Source: Porphyromonadaceae bacterium FC4 | GTDB lineage: Bacteria; Bacteroidota; Bacteroidia; Bacteroidales; Porphyromonadaceae | Length of the DNA: 64,000 nucleotides | Direction: 5' to 3' | Assembly (NCBI GenBank): GCA_900120395.1 | Contig: LT635552.1 | Location: 62,001 to 126,000, forward strand | Shown here: piece by piece, positions 11,070 to 20,460 of the stretch | Layout: every line of letters begins with the position of its first letter | Numbering within the stretch: position 1 is the first letter of the stretch | Notes under the pieces: model-generated | Seen by the model: only the letters and a program-made list of their open reading frames with translations | Told to the model about the DNA's origin: nothing | Databases searched by the model: none | Position numbers and translations under genes: made by a program

Positions 11070-11099
11070 TTGAACTTCCGGTGAAAATGGGTATATTTG
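11070..11099 (+). promoter_or_regulatory. Promoter of the envelope cluster
   Basis: TTG at 11070-11072 and TATATTTG at 11092-11099 (TAnnTTTG) are separated by 19 bp, matching the Bacteroidota -33/-7 pattern. Transcription should begin around 11106. The in-frame ATG at 11087 would then lie inside the promoter, so a start further downstream is favoured for the next gene. Confidence 0.65.
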
Positions 11100-11125
11100 C
11101 AGACGAAAAAGCGATAAAAAGTAGC

Positions 11126-11470
11126 GTGAAGAGTAGTGTACGACATAGCTCGGTGCTGGCAGCGTTTTTGCTCAGCGTCTTTTGCACCTTGGGGATCACC
11201 CTTGGGGTGCACAGCTTGTCGCACGAACACCGACTGCACTTGGAGCAATCTTGTCGTCCTGCGGACAGCAACGCCCTCATCGCGGAGAGCTGCTCCTCGA
11301 TCTGTGTGCTTGACGTTTTTGTCAACAACAGCTTCGACGACTTCACCTATAGCTTTCATCTGACAGAGCCCTCTATTCCTTATATTGAAGAGGTCTCTTT
11401 TTCTGATCCATATATTCCTTCATTTTGCGGTCACTCGCCCGCACTTCGAGCGCCACCGTTCGTTAGTTAG
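11126..11470 (+). CDS. Small exported Cys/His-rich protein upstream of TonB receptor
   Basis: A GTG start at 11126 gives a 114-residue protein beginning MKSSVRHSSVLAAFLLSVFC, a plausible signal peptide or membrane anchor. The mature part contains HSLSHEHRLHLEQSC (five histidines and a cysteine), then a CSSIC pair, an FCGHS motif and a C-terminal LRAPP box. Small Cys/His proteins ending in an R-x-P-P box (reminiscent of DUF2946) often sit next to TonB receptors for metals; this link is family knowledge, not proof. The longer ATG start at 11087 falls in the predicted promoter and spoils the signal peptide, so it was rejected. It is separated from the receptor by 82 bp and is probably co-transcribed with it. 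Function unknown; metal sensing or binding is an inference. Confidence 0.6.
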   Translation: MKSSVRHSSVLAAFLLSVFCTLGITLGVHSLSHEHRLHLEQSCRPADSNALIAESCSSICVLDVFVNNSFDDFTYSFHLTEPSIPYIEEVSFSDPYIPSFCGHSPALRAPPFVS

Positions 11471-11552
11471 TATCCATCCGTTATTACGCCCAATCCGTAC
11501 AGGATACGGCGGTTTTCTCTGATTACTAACTCATCCAATTCATCAACCAACG

Positions 11553-13847
11553 ATGGCAAAACATACGGCCATGCGTATGGTGTTGCTTGGCTCGCTCTTT
11601 TTTGCCGGTCTGTCTGTGGCAGAGGCTCAAAAGATCAGAGTCTTGGACGCAGAAAAGGGTACACCCCTACAGGGTGTCCTCATTGCGTCGCGCCACCATC
11701 GCACGGGCACCAATTTCGAAGGGTACGCTACCCTTCCGGATGATCTGTCGCCTACAGACAGCATCACCCTATCATTCGTCGGGTATGAGACACAGACCCA
11801 TACCCTCGCCTCTCTCAGCGCACTGACTCCACCATGGGTGGTTCGGCTCAAGTTTGCCACTGAAAATCTCAGCGGCGTATCGGTAGAGACCACCGCACCG
11901 GTCATCCCGGTCACAGCCGTGGGCGAGAGGATCGGCACTGCCGAGCTGCAGCGACACATCGACAGTGACCTGGCGGACGTGCTGTCCGGAACCAAGGGGA
12001 TCAGCCTCATCAGCTCCGGGACAAACACCTCGATCCCGGTCATCCACGGCATGAGCGGCAACCGCATCCTCATCGTCAACAATGGTGTTCACCAAGAGTA
12101 CCAGCAGTGGAACCACCACTTTGCCCCACTCATCGATATGGGCAGCGCAGGCGAAGTTTCGGTGCTAAAGGGGGCGGAGTCCATCCGCTACGGTGGCGAT
12201 GCTCTGGGCGGGGTCATCGTGGTGAACGAAGCACCCCTGCCCTACGAGAGCAGGAGACCGTCCGGCAGTCTGGGTACCCACTACTCCACCAACGGACGTG
12301 CCTATGGCGGGTCGGGGGAAGTGGCAGGAGCGCAAAAGGCTCTCGCCTATCGGCTCCAAGCCGGCTACTCAAATAGCGGGGACCACTCTACTGCCCGCTA
12401 TCTGCTCAACAACACCGGCAGCCGGGCTCTGAACCTACAGGGCACCCTGGGCTGGCGACAGGCTCAGTATGGAGCAGAGGTCACCTATAGCCTGATCCAC
12501 CACAAAGAAGGGACCTTCTTTGGTGCCAAGATGGGCAGCACCGACCTGCTCAAGGAGCGTATAGAGCTGGGGCGTCCGATCGAGGTGGGACCTTTCTCCC
12601 GATCCATTGCCTACCCTCTGCACGAGGCGACGCACCATTACGTCCGGTCAAAAGGCTTCCTGCAAACACCGGAGCTCGGACGGCTGGAGCTCCTGCTCGC
12701 TTATCAGCAGGATCGCCAAAACGAGTACCACAACCGCCGAATGAACCGCGGCAACATCCCCAGTGTGGCGCTCACCCTGGACAATATCCAGACCGACCTG
12801 ACGTGGAAGAAAGCCTACCGCACACACTGGAGTAGCGAAGCGGGGCTGCACGGGGCGTATACCAACAACCACAACCGCCCCGGCACAGGAGTCGTCCCGC
12901 TCATCCCGAACTATGTGGAGCTCACCGCCGGTCTCTATGGGATCCAAAAGTACCACGGCACCAACTGGGGAGCTGAGCTGGGGGTGCGCTTGGACGGACT
13001 GTACCTCAACGCCTCCGGCATCGACGCCTACTCTAAGCACTACGGCGGCATCCGTCGCTACACCAACGCCACCTACTCCCTCGGCGCACACTATCACCTA
13101 TCCGACCGGCTCGACCTACGCAGTCAGCTGGGTACTGCCTGGAGAGCACCTCATGTGGGCGAGCTCTGGAGCGATGGGGTAGATGCGTCGGGAGGGATCT
13201 ACCTGCGCGGCGACAGCACCATGCACACCGAGCGGAGCACGAAGTGGATCACCGCTCTTACCTACCGGACGGAAGCACTGGAGCTGAGTGCAGAGGGGTA
13301 CTTTCAGTGGATCGATGGCTATATATATAAGGAGCCGAGCGGCGAGTTTTTCACCGTGGTGAGCGGAGCTTACCCACTTTTTCGGTACCATCAGACCGCT
13401 GCCACCATGCACGGAGCCGACCTCTCCCTCCGCTGGTCGCCGCTGCCCTACGTCAGTTACCGGGCGTTGACCGGCATGATCTGGGCGACGGAGCGCACGA
13501 CAGGGAGGTATCTACCCTATATACCTCCATTTCGTTTTACACAGGAGCTGGAGGTCTCCCTACCCTTTCACCCAAAGAGCTACTTCACCATCGAGCACCG
13601 CTATACGGCACAGCAAAAGCGGTTTGACCCCGAGACAGACCTCATCCCCTACACACCGCCCGCCTATCATCTGTGGGGCTGCAGTGTAGGCACAGAGCTC
13701 ACTCTGCCGGGCAAGCAACGCCTGGAGCTACTCCTCCAAGCCGAAAACCTCTTCAACAAAGAGTACAAAGAATACACCAACCTCGCACGCTACTACGCAC
13801 ACGAGGCAGGGCGAGACATCAAGATCGCCCTACGCTATCATTTCTAA
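11553..13847 (+). CDS. TonB-dependent outer-membrane receptor, zinc/haem-receptor type
   Basis: This is a 764-residue outer-membrane receptor. A signal peptide (about residues 1-25, ending AEA-QK) is followed by a carboxypeptidase-regulatory-like domain (about 26-110, with the FVGYET box). The plug follows (about 115-235), with GVHQEYQQWNHHFAPLIDMG and the VLKGAESIRYGGDALGGVIV stretch. A 22-strand barrel ends in RDIKIALRYHF with the terminal aromatic residue typical of Bam-inserted proteins. Histidine-rich loops (for example IHHKEGTFFG, ATHHYV, NNHNRPG) and the C-terminal YYAHEAGR segment resemble ZnuD/HmuR-like receptors. The neighbours, a Cys/His-rich small protein and a His-rich lipoprotein, favour a metal or metallo-compound ligand. 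The exact substrate is not decided by the sequence. Confidence 0.8.
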   Translation: MAKHTAMRMVLLGSLFFAGLSVAEAQKIRVLDAEKGTPLQGVLIASRHHRTGTNFEGYATLPDDLSPTDSITLSFVGYETQTHTLASLSALTPPWVVRLKFATENLSGVSVETTAPVIPVTAVGERIGTAELQRHIDSDLADVLSGTKGISLISSGTNTSIPVIHGMSGNRILIVNNGVHQEYQQWNHHFAPLIDMGSAGEVSVLKGAESIRYGGDALGGVIVVNEAPLPYESRRPSGSLGTHYSTNGRAYGGSGEVAGAQKALAYRLQAGYSNSGDHSTARYLLNNTGSRALNLQGTLGWRQAQYGAEVTYSLIHHKEGTFFGAKMGSTDLLKERIELGRPIEVGPFSRSIAYPLHEATHHYVRSKGFLQTPELGRLELLLAYQQDRQNEYHNRRMNRGNIPSVALTLDNIQTDLTWKKAYRTHWSSEAGLHGAYTNNHNRPGTGVVPLIPNYVELTAGLYGIQKYHGTNWGAELGVRLDGLYLNASGIDAYSKHYGGIRRYTNATYSLGAHYHLSDRLDLRSQLGTAWRAPHVGELWSDGVDASGGIYLRGDSTMHTERSTKWITALTYRTEALELSAEGYFQWIDGYIYKEPSGEFFTVVSGAYPLFRYHQTAATMHGADLSLRWSPLPYVSYRALTGMIWATERTTGRYLPYIPPFRFTQELEVSLPFHPKSYFTIEHRYTAQQKRFDPETDLIPYTPPAYHLWGCSVGTELTLPGKQRLELLLQAENLFNKEYKEYTNLARYYAHEAGRDIKIALRYHF

Positions 13848-13870
13848 AACCCCATACAACAACACACATC

Positions 13871-14923
13871 ATGAGACAATACAGAACAATACTATCCACT
13901 CTACTCCTCGGAGCACTCACTGCAGTGCTTCTCTCCGCATGCCAACCACAGGCACCGGTAGACGAGCCCAAAAACAAGCTCCACGATGATCCCGCACGCA
14001 TGGAGATCACCCTTTTCAGGACCCACTTCCACGGCATGGCGCCCCACGTATCCGGAGGGACCAAGGGCGTAAAGCATGGAGCATCCGAACAGACGATGGT
14101 TCTTGAGCTGCAGCAGGGAAAGGGCTTTGTGATCAACAAGGAAAAAGGAGTGTCCCGCTTCGTTGTCACCGGGAACCTCGGAGGCGGTCTTTACGAGCCC
14201 GCAGGCACCTATCCGTCACCCGTAGACCCGGCAAAGCGCACCTGGACCGACGACACCTTTAGACCCGAGAAGTACAATGCCGGCTACACACAGTACGGGA
14301 TGATCATCAAGTACTTCAACAACGCCGGCGAGGAGATCACCGGGCAGTTTGCGACCGGCGGGCAGGAGAAAATCCACCAGCACTTCTTCATCGCCAAAAA
14401 CATCCGGTGGATGAAAAACGCCACCGATCGCAGTGCCGAGCTCAAGTCCGGGTACGAGTACCTCTATTACTACTACTACGACACCACACCGTGGGACAAG
14501 CTGATCCGCGAAGGAGCCCGGTACACCGGTATCTCCAACCCCATCGGTCTCAAGGGCTACCTGGAGTTTTACCAGCCGGAGACCTCCTTCGACCTCAACA
14601 TCCTACTGCTCCATGCGCGCGGTAGCAAGTACAACTCCTCCACCGGCAAGCCCTCGCCCTTCACCGGTCCCACGCCGGGCCAGAGACAAAAGGACGATTT
14701 CGACCTCAACATCACCGTGCCGGTGGTCATCTATGCGAATGAAAACGAAATGGAGAGCGTGGAGTTTAAGGACTTTGACCACCTCAGTCCCAAAGAGCAG
14801 TCCATCGTTCGTCGCCTGGCAGAGGCTGCCGGAGTCAGCGAAAAGGAGGCATTTGAGAGCCTGTACAACCGCTGCTATGGCGAGCTCCTACCCCACGACC
14901 CCAATAGCGGCTTAGGACTCTAA
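13871..14923 (+). CDS. Histidine-rich lipoprotein of the receptor cluster
   Basis: The 350-residue product begins MRQYRTILSTLLLGALTAVL and has a lipobox LLSAC (Cys about 26), so it should be lipid-anchored in the envelope. Near the N-terminus of the mature protein is HFHGMAPHVSGGTKGVKHG, with five histidines in 19 residues. A second cluster, KIHQHFF, lies near residue 170 and a tyrosine run YLYYYYYDTT near 200. The start at 13871 follows the receptor stop by 23 bp; frames opening further upstream lie inside the receptor gene and lack a signal sequence. I do not recognise a characterised family. The context suggests an accessory protein that hands a metal ligand to, or takes one from, the adjacent receptor. 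Confidence 0.7.
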   Translation: MRQYRTILSTLLLGALTAVLLSACQPQAPVDEPKNKLHDDPARMEITLFRTHFHGMAPHVSGGTKGVKHGASEQTMVLELQQGKGFVINKEKGVSRFVVTGNLGGGLYEPAGTYPSPVDPAKRTWTDDTFRPEKYNAGYTQYGMIIKYFNNAGEEITGQFATGGQEKIHQHFFIAKNIRWMKNATDRSAELKSGYEYLYYYYYDTTPWDKLIREGARYTGISNPIGLKGYLEFYQPETSFDLNILLLHARGSKYNSSTGKPSPFTGPTPGQRQKDDFDLNITVPVVIYANENEMESVEFKDFDHLSPKEQSIVRRLAEAAGVSEKEAFESLYNRCYGELLPHDPNSGLGL

Positions 14924-14958
14924 ACGAACCGATAAAACCGGAGCCATTATTTTCGATG

Positions 14959-14989
14959 TTGGGTAATTAAACTGTTTTGGGTAACTTTG
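14959..14989 (+). promoter_or_regulatory. Promoter of yceD-rpmF
   Basis: TTG at 14959-14961 and TAACTTTG at 14982-14989 (TAnnTTTG) are spaced 20 bp apart. The start codon at 15015 leaves a leader of about 18 nt. Confidence 0.65.
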
Positions 14990-15014
14990 CAGACGTTTTA
15001 GTACCGTGTAAGTT

Positions 15015-15554
15015 ATGAGCAAAAACAGGACGTACGTAATCGACTTCACCCATATAAAAAAGGAGGTGGAGACCGTAGAGTACCACCTGGAGGATGCTTT
15101 CTTTGAACACATTGAGGGCTCCGAGATCACAGGTGGAGATGTGCATCTGGTGGTGACCATCACTCCGATGCCCAACCGTCTCTACGACCTCACCTTTGAC
15201 TACAGCGGGGTGGTGACCCTCCCCTGCGACCGTTGTCTGGCACCCATGCAGCTGCCTATGGAGGTGCATGAGATGGTAACCGTGGAGCTGGGTGAAGCAC
15301 TCGATGACGAAGACGACGAGCACATCGTGCTCAACGAACTCGATCCCACCTATGACTTTGGGTGGATCACCTATGAGCTGCTGGCGCTGCACTTACCGAT
15401 ACAGCATACCCACGAACCCATAGAGGAGTGTGACCAGGAGATGGTGAAGTACCTTGTCGACCGAGTTCCCGAAGAGGGCGACCAAGAGACCGCCACTCAG
15501 CCGGACAACAGTGTCTGGGACGACCTCCGCTCCAAGATAGAAAACAAACAATAG
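15015..15554 (+). CDS. YceD/DUF177 family protein
   Basis: This 179-residue protein is of the YceD (DUF177) family, which almost always precedes rpmF and has been linked to 23S rRNA accumulation in other bacteria and plants. The family signature LPCDRCLAPMQLPMEV, with its CxxC pair, lies at about residues 73-88, followed by an acidic stretch DDEDDEH. The rpmF start is 28 bp downstream, the typical partnership. Confidence 0.88.
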   Translation: MSKNRTYVIDFTHIKKEVETVEYHLEDAFFEHIEGSEITGGDVHLVVTITPMPNRLYDLTFDYSGVVTLPCDRCLAPMQLPMEVHEMVTVELGEALDDEDDEHIVLNELDPTYDFGWITYELLALHLPIQHTHEPIEECDQEMVKYLVDRVPEEGDQETATQPDNSVWDDLRSKIENKQ

Positions 15555-15582
15555 TAACATTTAGAATAGACAGTAAGTAGAG

Positions 15583-15762
15583 ATGGCACATCCTAAAAGA
15601 CGTCAATCCAAGACAAGAACAAGAAAGCGCAGAACCCACGACAAAGCTACAGCACCTGCCCTGACCCGCTGCCCCAACTGCGGTGCTTGGCACGTGTACC
15701 ACACCGTATGCGGTGAGTGTGGGTACTACCGTGGTCAGATAGCAATCAATATCGAAGACTAA
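15583..15762 (+). CDS. rpmF: 50S ribosomal protein L32
   Basis: A 59-residue protein, short but unmistakable. It starts MAHPKRRQSKTRTRKRRTHD and has a zinc-ribbon, CPNC near residue 35 and CGEC near residue 48, ending GQIAINIED. It follows yceD, as in most bacteria. A strong terminator lies about 90 bp downstream, and the fabH or plsX genes that often follow are absent. Confidence 0.96.
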   Translation: MAHPKRRQSKTRTRKRRTHDKATAPALTRCPNCGAWHVYHTVCGECGYYRGQIAINIED

Positions 15763-15851
15763 ACAGATGTCCCGGTCTCTTCGGAGACGTTAGGACGGCA
15801 TGAGCGGCGGACCAACCCGAGAAGGGCTGCCGCCCTGACCAAAAAGCACGG

Positions 15852-15892
15852 AGAGCGTGTGTCGGATCTACATTCGGCACACGCTCTTTTTT
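15852..15892 (+). terminator. Rho-independent terminator after rpmF
   Basis: A 10-bp stem AGAGCGTGTG (15852-15861) pairs with CACACGCTCT (15878-15887) and runs into six Ts. It closes the yceD-rpmF unit. Confidence 0.85.
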
Positions 15893-16064
15893 CATCAAGC
15901 CCCTACCACTCCGGCCTAAAAGGACAGCCATACATCAGCTAAAAGCAGCCGCCTGGTGCGAAGCTAATGATCCCCTCAAAGAGGATCAAAGTACACACAT
16001 TTGTATACCATTGACAAACAGAAAGATAAAGGCGCCGGAAGAGCAGCTACCGGAGCGCAAAAAG

Positions 16065-16150
16065 TTTCCTACTGGAAACAGATCGCTACTATCCGTCAAA
16101 TCGTTCGCTTTCCTACTGGAAACATTTGGCTACTATCCGTCAAATTTTTC
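16065..16150 (+). repeat. Tandem-palindrome intergenic repeat, copy 2
   Basis: Cores TTTCCTACTGGAAA start at 16065 and 16109 (44 bp apart), each followed by an intact CTACTATCCGTCAAAT half-site. It lies between rpmF and gyrA, both plus strand. About 50 bp upstream is an ATTGACAAACA stretch that is also found ahead of copy 4, suggesting a longer shared module. Confidence 0.95.
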
Positions 16151-16245
16151 AATGACACACAGAGCGGAGAAAAAACATCCGAATTTCTGAGGCAACGCCC
16201 CTGAATGTCGTTGCGCCATCGCCTGCATAAGTGCGATATTTTTGG

Positions 16246-16253
16246 TACCTTTG
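16246..16253 (+). promoter_or_regulatory. Likely -7 box of gyrA promoter
   Basis: TACCTTTG fits TAnnTTTG and lies 71 bp before the gyrA start. No convincing TTTG was found at -33, so this is only a partial promoter match. Confidence 0.45.
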
Positions 16254-16323
16254 AGATTGGAAAAAATCGGGGACTGCTCCCCATTTTTTCCTCTTTGAGA
16301 CAACAGTACACTAAGTGAATTAG

Positions 16324-18930
16324 ATGCAAGAAGAAAATCAAAATAAAGGCAAGGTAATGCCGGTGAACCTGGAGCACCAGATGCAATCCTCGTACATCGA
16401 CTACGCCATGTCTGTGATCGTGAGTAGAGCACTACCGGATGTGCGTGATGGGTTCAAGCCGGTGCACCGACGCATCCTGTACGGGATGAACGAGCTGGGG
16501 AACACCCCCGACAAGCCCTACAAGAAGTGTGCACGTACGGTGGGAGATGTGATGGGTAAGTACCACCCGCACGGGGATAGCTCGATCTATCTCGCCCTGG
16601 TGCGCATGGCACAACCCTGGTCGATGAGGTATACTCTCGTGGATCCCCACGGCAACTTTGGCTCCATCGATGGCGACGGACCTGCAGCGATGAGGTACAC
16701 CGAGAGCCGCCTGGCACCCCTGGCGCTGGAGATGCTCTCCGACATCAACAAGGAGACCGTGGACATGGTGCCCAACTACGATGACTCGGTCAAGGAGCCC
16801 GCCGTACTCCCCTCACGTATCCCCAACCTCCTCGTCAACGGAGCTGCAGGTATCGCCGTAGGTATGGCTACCAACATGGCTCCGCACAACCTCACGGAGG
16901 TGATGAACGGTACCCTTGCATACATCGACAAGCGAGGAGACATCACCATAGACGAGCTCATGCAGCACGTCAAAGCTCCGGACTTCCCCACCGGGGGTGT
17001 CATCTACGGCTACCAAGGGGTGAGGGAGGCGTTTGAGACCGGTCGTGGACGCGTCGTGATCCGCGGTCGTGCGGAGATAGAGGAGACGGGCACACACAGC
17101 CAGATCATCATCACCGAGATACCCTACGGGGTCATCAAGAAAGACCTCGTCAAGAGCATTGCCGAGCTAGCCACTACCAAAAAGATAGAGGGGATCAGCA
17201 ACATCCAGGACGAGTCCAGTGGTAAGGTCGGCATGCGGATCGTCATCGACGTCAAGCGCGATGCACAGCCCGGTGTGGTCCTCAATAAACTCTTCCGCTA
17301 CACCACCCTGGAGAGCTCGTTTAGTGTCAATAACATCGCACTGGTGGACAACCGTCCTCGCCTGCTCAACCTCAAGGATCTGATCGGGGAGTTTGTCCGC
17401 CACCGTGTGGAGGTGGTCACCAGACGCACTCAGTTTGACCTCAAGAAGGCAAAAGAGCGCCTACACATCCTCGAGGGTCGCATGATTGCGGCAGACAACA
17501 TTGATGAGGTGGTGGCACTGATCAAGGCATCGGAGCGTCAGAGCGAAGCGATCGAGAAGCTCATGGCGCGCTTTGACCTATCACAGATACAGGCTCGCTC
17601 CATCGTGGAGATGAGACTGGGACAGCTCACCGGCATGGAGATCGAGAAGCTCCGCGCCGAGTACGAGGAGGTCTGCGAGAAAGTAAAGTACTACGAGGAG
17701 ATCCTGGCTGACGAGGACAAGCTCTACGGTGTCATCAGCGACGAGATCCGGGAGATCATAGACAAGTACGGCGATGATCGCCGCACCGACATCGTGTACG
17801 CTGCAGCGGACATGAACCCCGAGGACTTTTATTCCGACGAGGATATGGTCATCACCATCTCCCACCATGGCTACATCAAGCGCACCCCGCTCGCGGCCTT
17901 TAGAGCCCAGGGACGCGGAGGCGTTGGCGCCAAGGGATCGGACACGAAGGATGACGACTTCATAGAGTACATCTACGCTGCCTCGAACCACGCCACACTG
18001 ATGTTCTTCACCGATCTGGGACGCGTCTACTGGATACGTGTATTCGAAATACCGGAGGCATCCCGCAGCTCAAAGGGTCGGGCGATCCAGAACATTTTGA
18101 ACCTCGATGCGGAGAGCAGCATCACGACCGTACTCCGAGTGAAGCGTCTCTCAGACGAGGACAATCGCGAGTATGTACAGAGCCATTACCTGACCTTTAT
18201 CACCCAGAATGGTATCGTACGCAAGACCCGCCTGGAGGACTTCTCCCGCCCGCGTCGCAACGGTATCAACGCCATCAAGCTAAAGGAGGGCGACAAGGTA
18301 GTGAACGTCCTGCTCACCAATGGCAAGTGCGACATCGTCATCGGCACCCGTGCCGGGCGTGCCATCCGCTTCCCGGAGGAGGTACTGCGTGTCATGGGAC
18401 GCAATAGTACCGGTGTACGAGGCGTGCGCCTGGAGGGCAAGGGCAACAGAGTGATCGGCGCCGCTGCGATACGCGATCCTCGGGAGGAGACCATCATGGT
18501 CATATCCGAGCAGGGCTACGGCAAGCGCTCCGAAGTGGAGGACTACCGCATCACCAACCGCGGAGGAAAGGGGGTCATCACCCTCAAGATCACCGAGAAG
18601 ACCGGCAACCTGATCTCTCTGCTCAACGTCACCAACGAGCACGACATCATGATCATCAACAAGAGCGGGGTGGTCATCCGCACCCATGTGGGCGACATCT
18701 CCGTCCTGAGCCGCAACACCCAGGGTGTACGACTCATCAACCTTGACCGCAGAGGCGACGAGATCGCCAGCGTTTGCCGGGTACTGGCCGACGAGGACAC
18801 ACCCGAGGAGGAGATCATCGACGAAGGAGTGCTCTCGGATGACGTGGTCACAGACAGTGACCTGATCGATGATGAGATCGAGGACTTGGACAACGAAGAG
18901 ACTTCTGAGAACGACGACCAAGAGGAGTGA
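16324..18930 (+). CDS. gyrA: DNA gyrase subunit A
   Basis: GyrA cleaves and rejoins DNA during negative supercoiling, as an A2B2 tetramer with GyrB. The 868 residues contain the winged-helix domain with [20 protein letters not shown] (about 79-98). The catalytic tyrosine is Y125 in AAMRYTESR. The C-terminal beta-pinwheel has a GyrA-box-like [11 protein letters not shown] near residue 533, which distinguishes it from ParC. At the quinolone-determining positions the sequence has Ser86 and Ser87, and Leu90 where E. coli has Asp87. The C-terminus is a long acidic tail ([20 protein letters not shown]). It is flanked by repeat copy 2 upstream and a TPR gene downstream. Confidence 0.97.
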   Translation: MQEENQNKGKVMPVNLEHQMQSSYIDYAMSVIVSRALPDVRDGFKPVHRRILYGMNELGNTPDKPYKKCARTVGDVMGKYHPHGDSSIYLALVRMAQPWSMRYTLVDPHGNFGSIDGDGPAAMRYTESRLAPLALEMLSDINKETVDMVPNYDDSVKEPAVLPSRIPNLLVNGAAGIAVGMATNMAPHNLTEVMNGTLAYIDKRGDITIDELMQHVKAPDFPTGGVIYGYQGVREAFETGRGRVVIRGRAEIEETGTHSQIIITEIPYGVIKKDLVKSIAELATTKKIEGISNIQDESSGKVGMRIVIDVKRDAQPGVVLNKLFRYTTLESSFSVNNIALVDNRPRLLNLKDLIGEFVRHRVEVVTRRTQFDLKKAKERLHILEGRMIAADNIDEVVALIKASERQSEAIEKLMARFDLSQIQARSIVEMRLGQLTGMEIEKLRAEYEEVCEKVKYYEEILADEDKLYGVISDEIREIIDKYGDDRRTDIVYAAADMNPEDFYSDEDMVITISHHGYIKRTPLAAFRAQGRGGVGAKGSDTKDDDFIEYIYAASNHATLMFFTDLGRVYWIRVFEIPEASRSSKGRAIQNILNLDAESSITTVLRVKRLSDEDNREYVQSHYLTFITQNGIVRKTRLEDFSRPRRNGINAIKLKEGDKVVNVLLTNGKCDIVIGTRAGRAIRFPEEVLRVMGRNSTGVRGVRLEGKGNRVIGAAAIRDPREETIMVISEQGYGKRSEVEDYRITNRGGKGVITLKITEKTGNLISLLNVTNEHDIMIINKSGVVIRTHVGDISVLSRNTQGVRLINLDRRGDEIASVCRVLADEDTPEEEIIDEGVLSDDVVTDSDLIDDEIEDLDNEETSENDDQEE

Positions 18931-19025
18931 AATTAAACTTTTGGTATATTTACCTATTCAAACAAGTAGAAGGATCTAGAATTTAGAACATTGTCAAAAT
19001 CAAAAATAAAGAATACGGATAACTC

Positions 19026-20258
19026 ATGAAGAAGAAAACGTTACTACTCATAGCGATGTGCCTGCTAGTGGCAGCACCATCATCTTTTGCCCAGACCAAG
19101 CTCGTGAAGGAAGTAGAGCGCATGGCAAAGAAGGACAACGCCAACCTGAAGGAAGCGCGCAACCTGATCAAGCCGGCTCTCACCAACCCCGAAACCGAAA
19201 ACGATGCCCGCGCATGGTATGTAGCCGGCCTCGTTGAGGAGAAAGAGGTGGAGCGAGGATTCCTAGCACAGCAGATGCAGAGGGAGATCAACATGAACCA
19301 ATTCTACGAAGCTGTGTACAACATGGCTGACTACTACATGAAGGCCGATGAGCTGGACGCCATGCCCAACGACAAGGGTCGGGTACGCCGCAAGTATGAG
19401 AACGAGATCAAAAACGGTCTGCAGACCTACTACGGTTTCCTGGTAAACGGTGGTGCTGAATACCTAAACAACAACGACTTTGTCAACGCACACAAGTACT
19501 TTGACAAGTTTATGCAGGTAAAGGCGATGCCCATCTTCGAGGGCACCCCTGTAGCTGAGCAAGACTCTCTCTCCATGGAGATTGGCTTTTTCAACGCTTA
19601 TGCTGCGACCCAGATAGAGGATAACAACGACAAGGCAATAGAGCTCCTCAACAGCATCAAGGACGTGCCCTACCGTCAGGAGGAAGTCTACCAGCTGCTC
19701 GCCGTGTCTCACCTCAACAACAAGGACACTGTCAGCTACCGCAATACGCTGCAGGAAGGGGCAGATCGCTTCCCCTCATCCCAGTTCTTCCTCGGCAACA
19801 TAATCAACCTCTACCTCAATAAGGGTGACTACGATCAGGCAAAGGCTTACCTACAGAAAGTACTGGAGTCTGATGTGGAGAACAAGGAGATGTACTACAA
19901 CGCTCTGGCAGACATCTACTCGATGCAGGAGGACTATGCTAAGGCAGAAGAGACTTATCAAAAAGCTATCGAGCTCAACCCCGGCTTTGCCGACGCAGTG
20001 ATGGGCATCGGTAGAATGTACTACAACCGAGCTCTAAAGACTGCCAACGAGGCAACCGAGAACATCACCAACGAGGCTAAGATGAAGGAGCTGGATGCAC
20101 AGGCACAGGAACTATTCCGCAAGGCTCTACCCTTCCTGGAGAAGGCGGTGAAGCTGGACGGTGAGAACAAAGAGTACCTGATGGCTCTGCGCAACGTCTA
20201 CTACAACCTCAAGATGAACGATGAGTTCAACGCTATCGAAGCTCAGCTCCAACAGTAA
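19026..20258 (+). CDS. Exported tetratricopeptide-repeat protein
   Basis: The 410-residue protein begins MKKKTLLLIAMCLLVAAPSS and has a signal peptide ending near SFAQ. It is rich in helical repeats, with clear TPR units from about residue 255 to 335 (FLGNIINLYLNKGDYDQAKA, then ALADIYSMQEDYAKAEETYQ) and a further repeat to the C-terminus. Such proteins act as periplasmic or outer-membrane scaffolds in Bacteroidota; no specific partner can be named. It starts 95 bp after gyrA and ends just before a strong bidirectional terminator. Confidence 0.75.
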   Translation: MKKKTLLLIAMCLLVAAPSSFAQTKLVKEVERMAKKDNANLKEARNLIKPALTNPETENDARAWYVAGLVEEKEVERGFLAQQMQREINMNQFYEAVYNMADYYMKADELDAMPNDKGRVRRKYENEIKNGLQTYYGFLVNGGAEYLNNNDFVNAHKYFDKFMQVKAMPIFEGTPVAEQDSLSMEIGFFNAYAATQIEDNNDKAIELLNSIKDVPYRQEEVYQLLAVSHLNNKDTVSYRNTLQEGADRFPSSQFFLGNIINLYLNKGDYDQAKAYLQKVLESDVENKEMYYNALADIYSMQEDYAKAEETYQKAIELNPGFADAVMGIGRMYYNRALKTANEATENITNEAKMKELDAQAQELFRKALPFLEKAVKLDGENKEYLMALRNVYYNLKMNDEFNAIEAQLQQ

Positions 20259-20280
20259 AGCTTCATAGAAACAGATGAAT

Positions 20281-20316
20281 AAAAAAGCTATCCGGATCCC
20301 TCCGGGTAGCTTTTTT
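20281..20316. terminator. Bidirectional rho-independent terminator
   Basis: A hairpin of about 16 bp has arms A6-GCTA (20281-20290) and TAGC-T6 (20307-20316), an inner CCGGA/TCCGG and loop TCCC. The A and T tracts make it usable on both strands. It lies directly after the TPR gene. Confidence 0.9.
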
Positions 20317-20382
20317 AGTATGTCCCCAAGCGAATCAGACGGAGCTCCGGATGCTCCGACGCCTCAACTCAGAAGAATTGAT

Positions 20383-20413
20383 TTTGGCGCGGGGGTAATT
20401 TTTAGTACTTTTG
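20383..20413 (+). promoter_or_regulatory. Promoter of the IMP dehydrogenase gene
   Basis: TTTG (20383-20386) and TACTTTTG (20406-20413) are separated by exactly 19 bp, a full match to the Bacteroidota consensus. The leader is about 40 nt. No guanine-responsive element was recognised. Confidence 0.75.
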
Positions 20414-20460
20414 TATGCAAATTAATCCATCATATTTTCTAATTTGCAAGACTTAAAACT

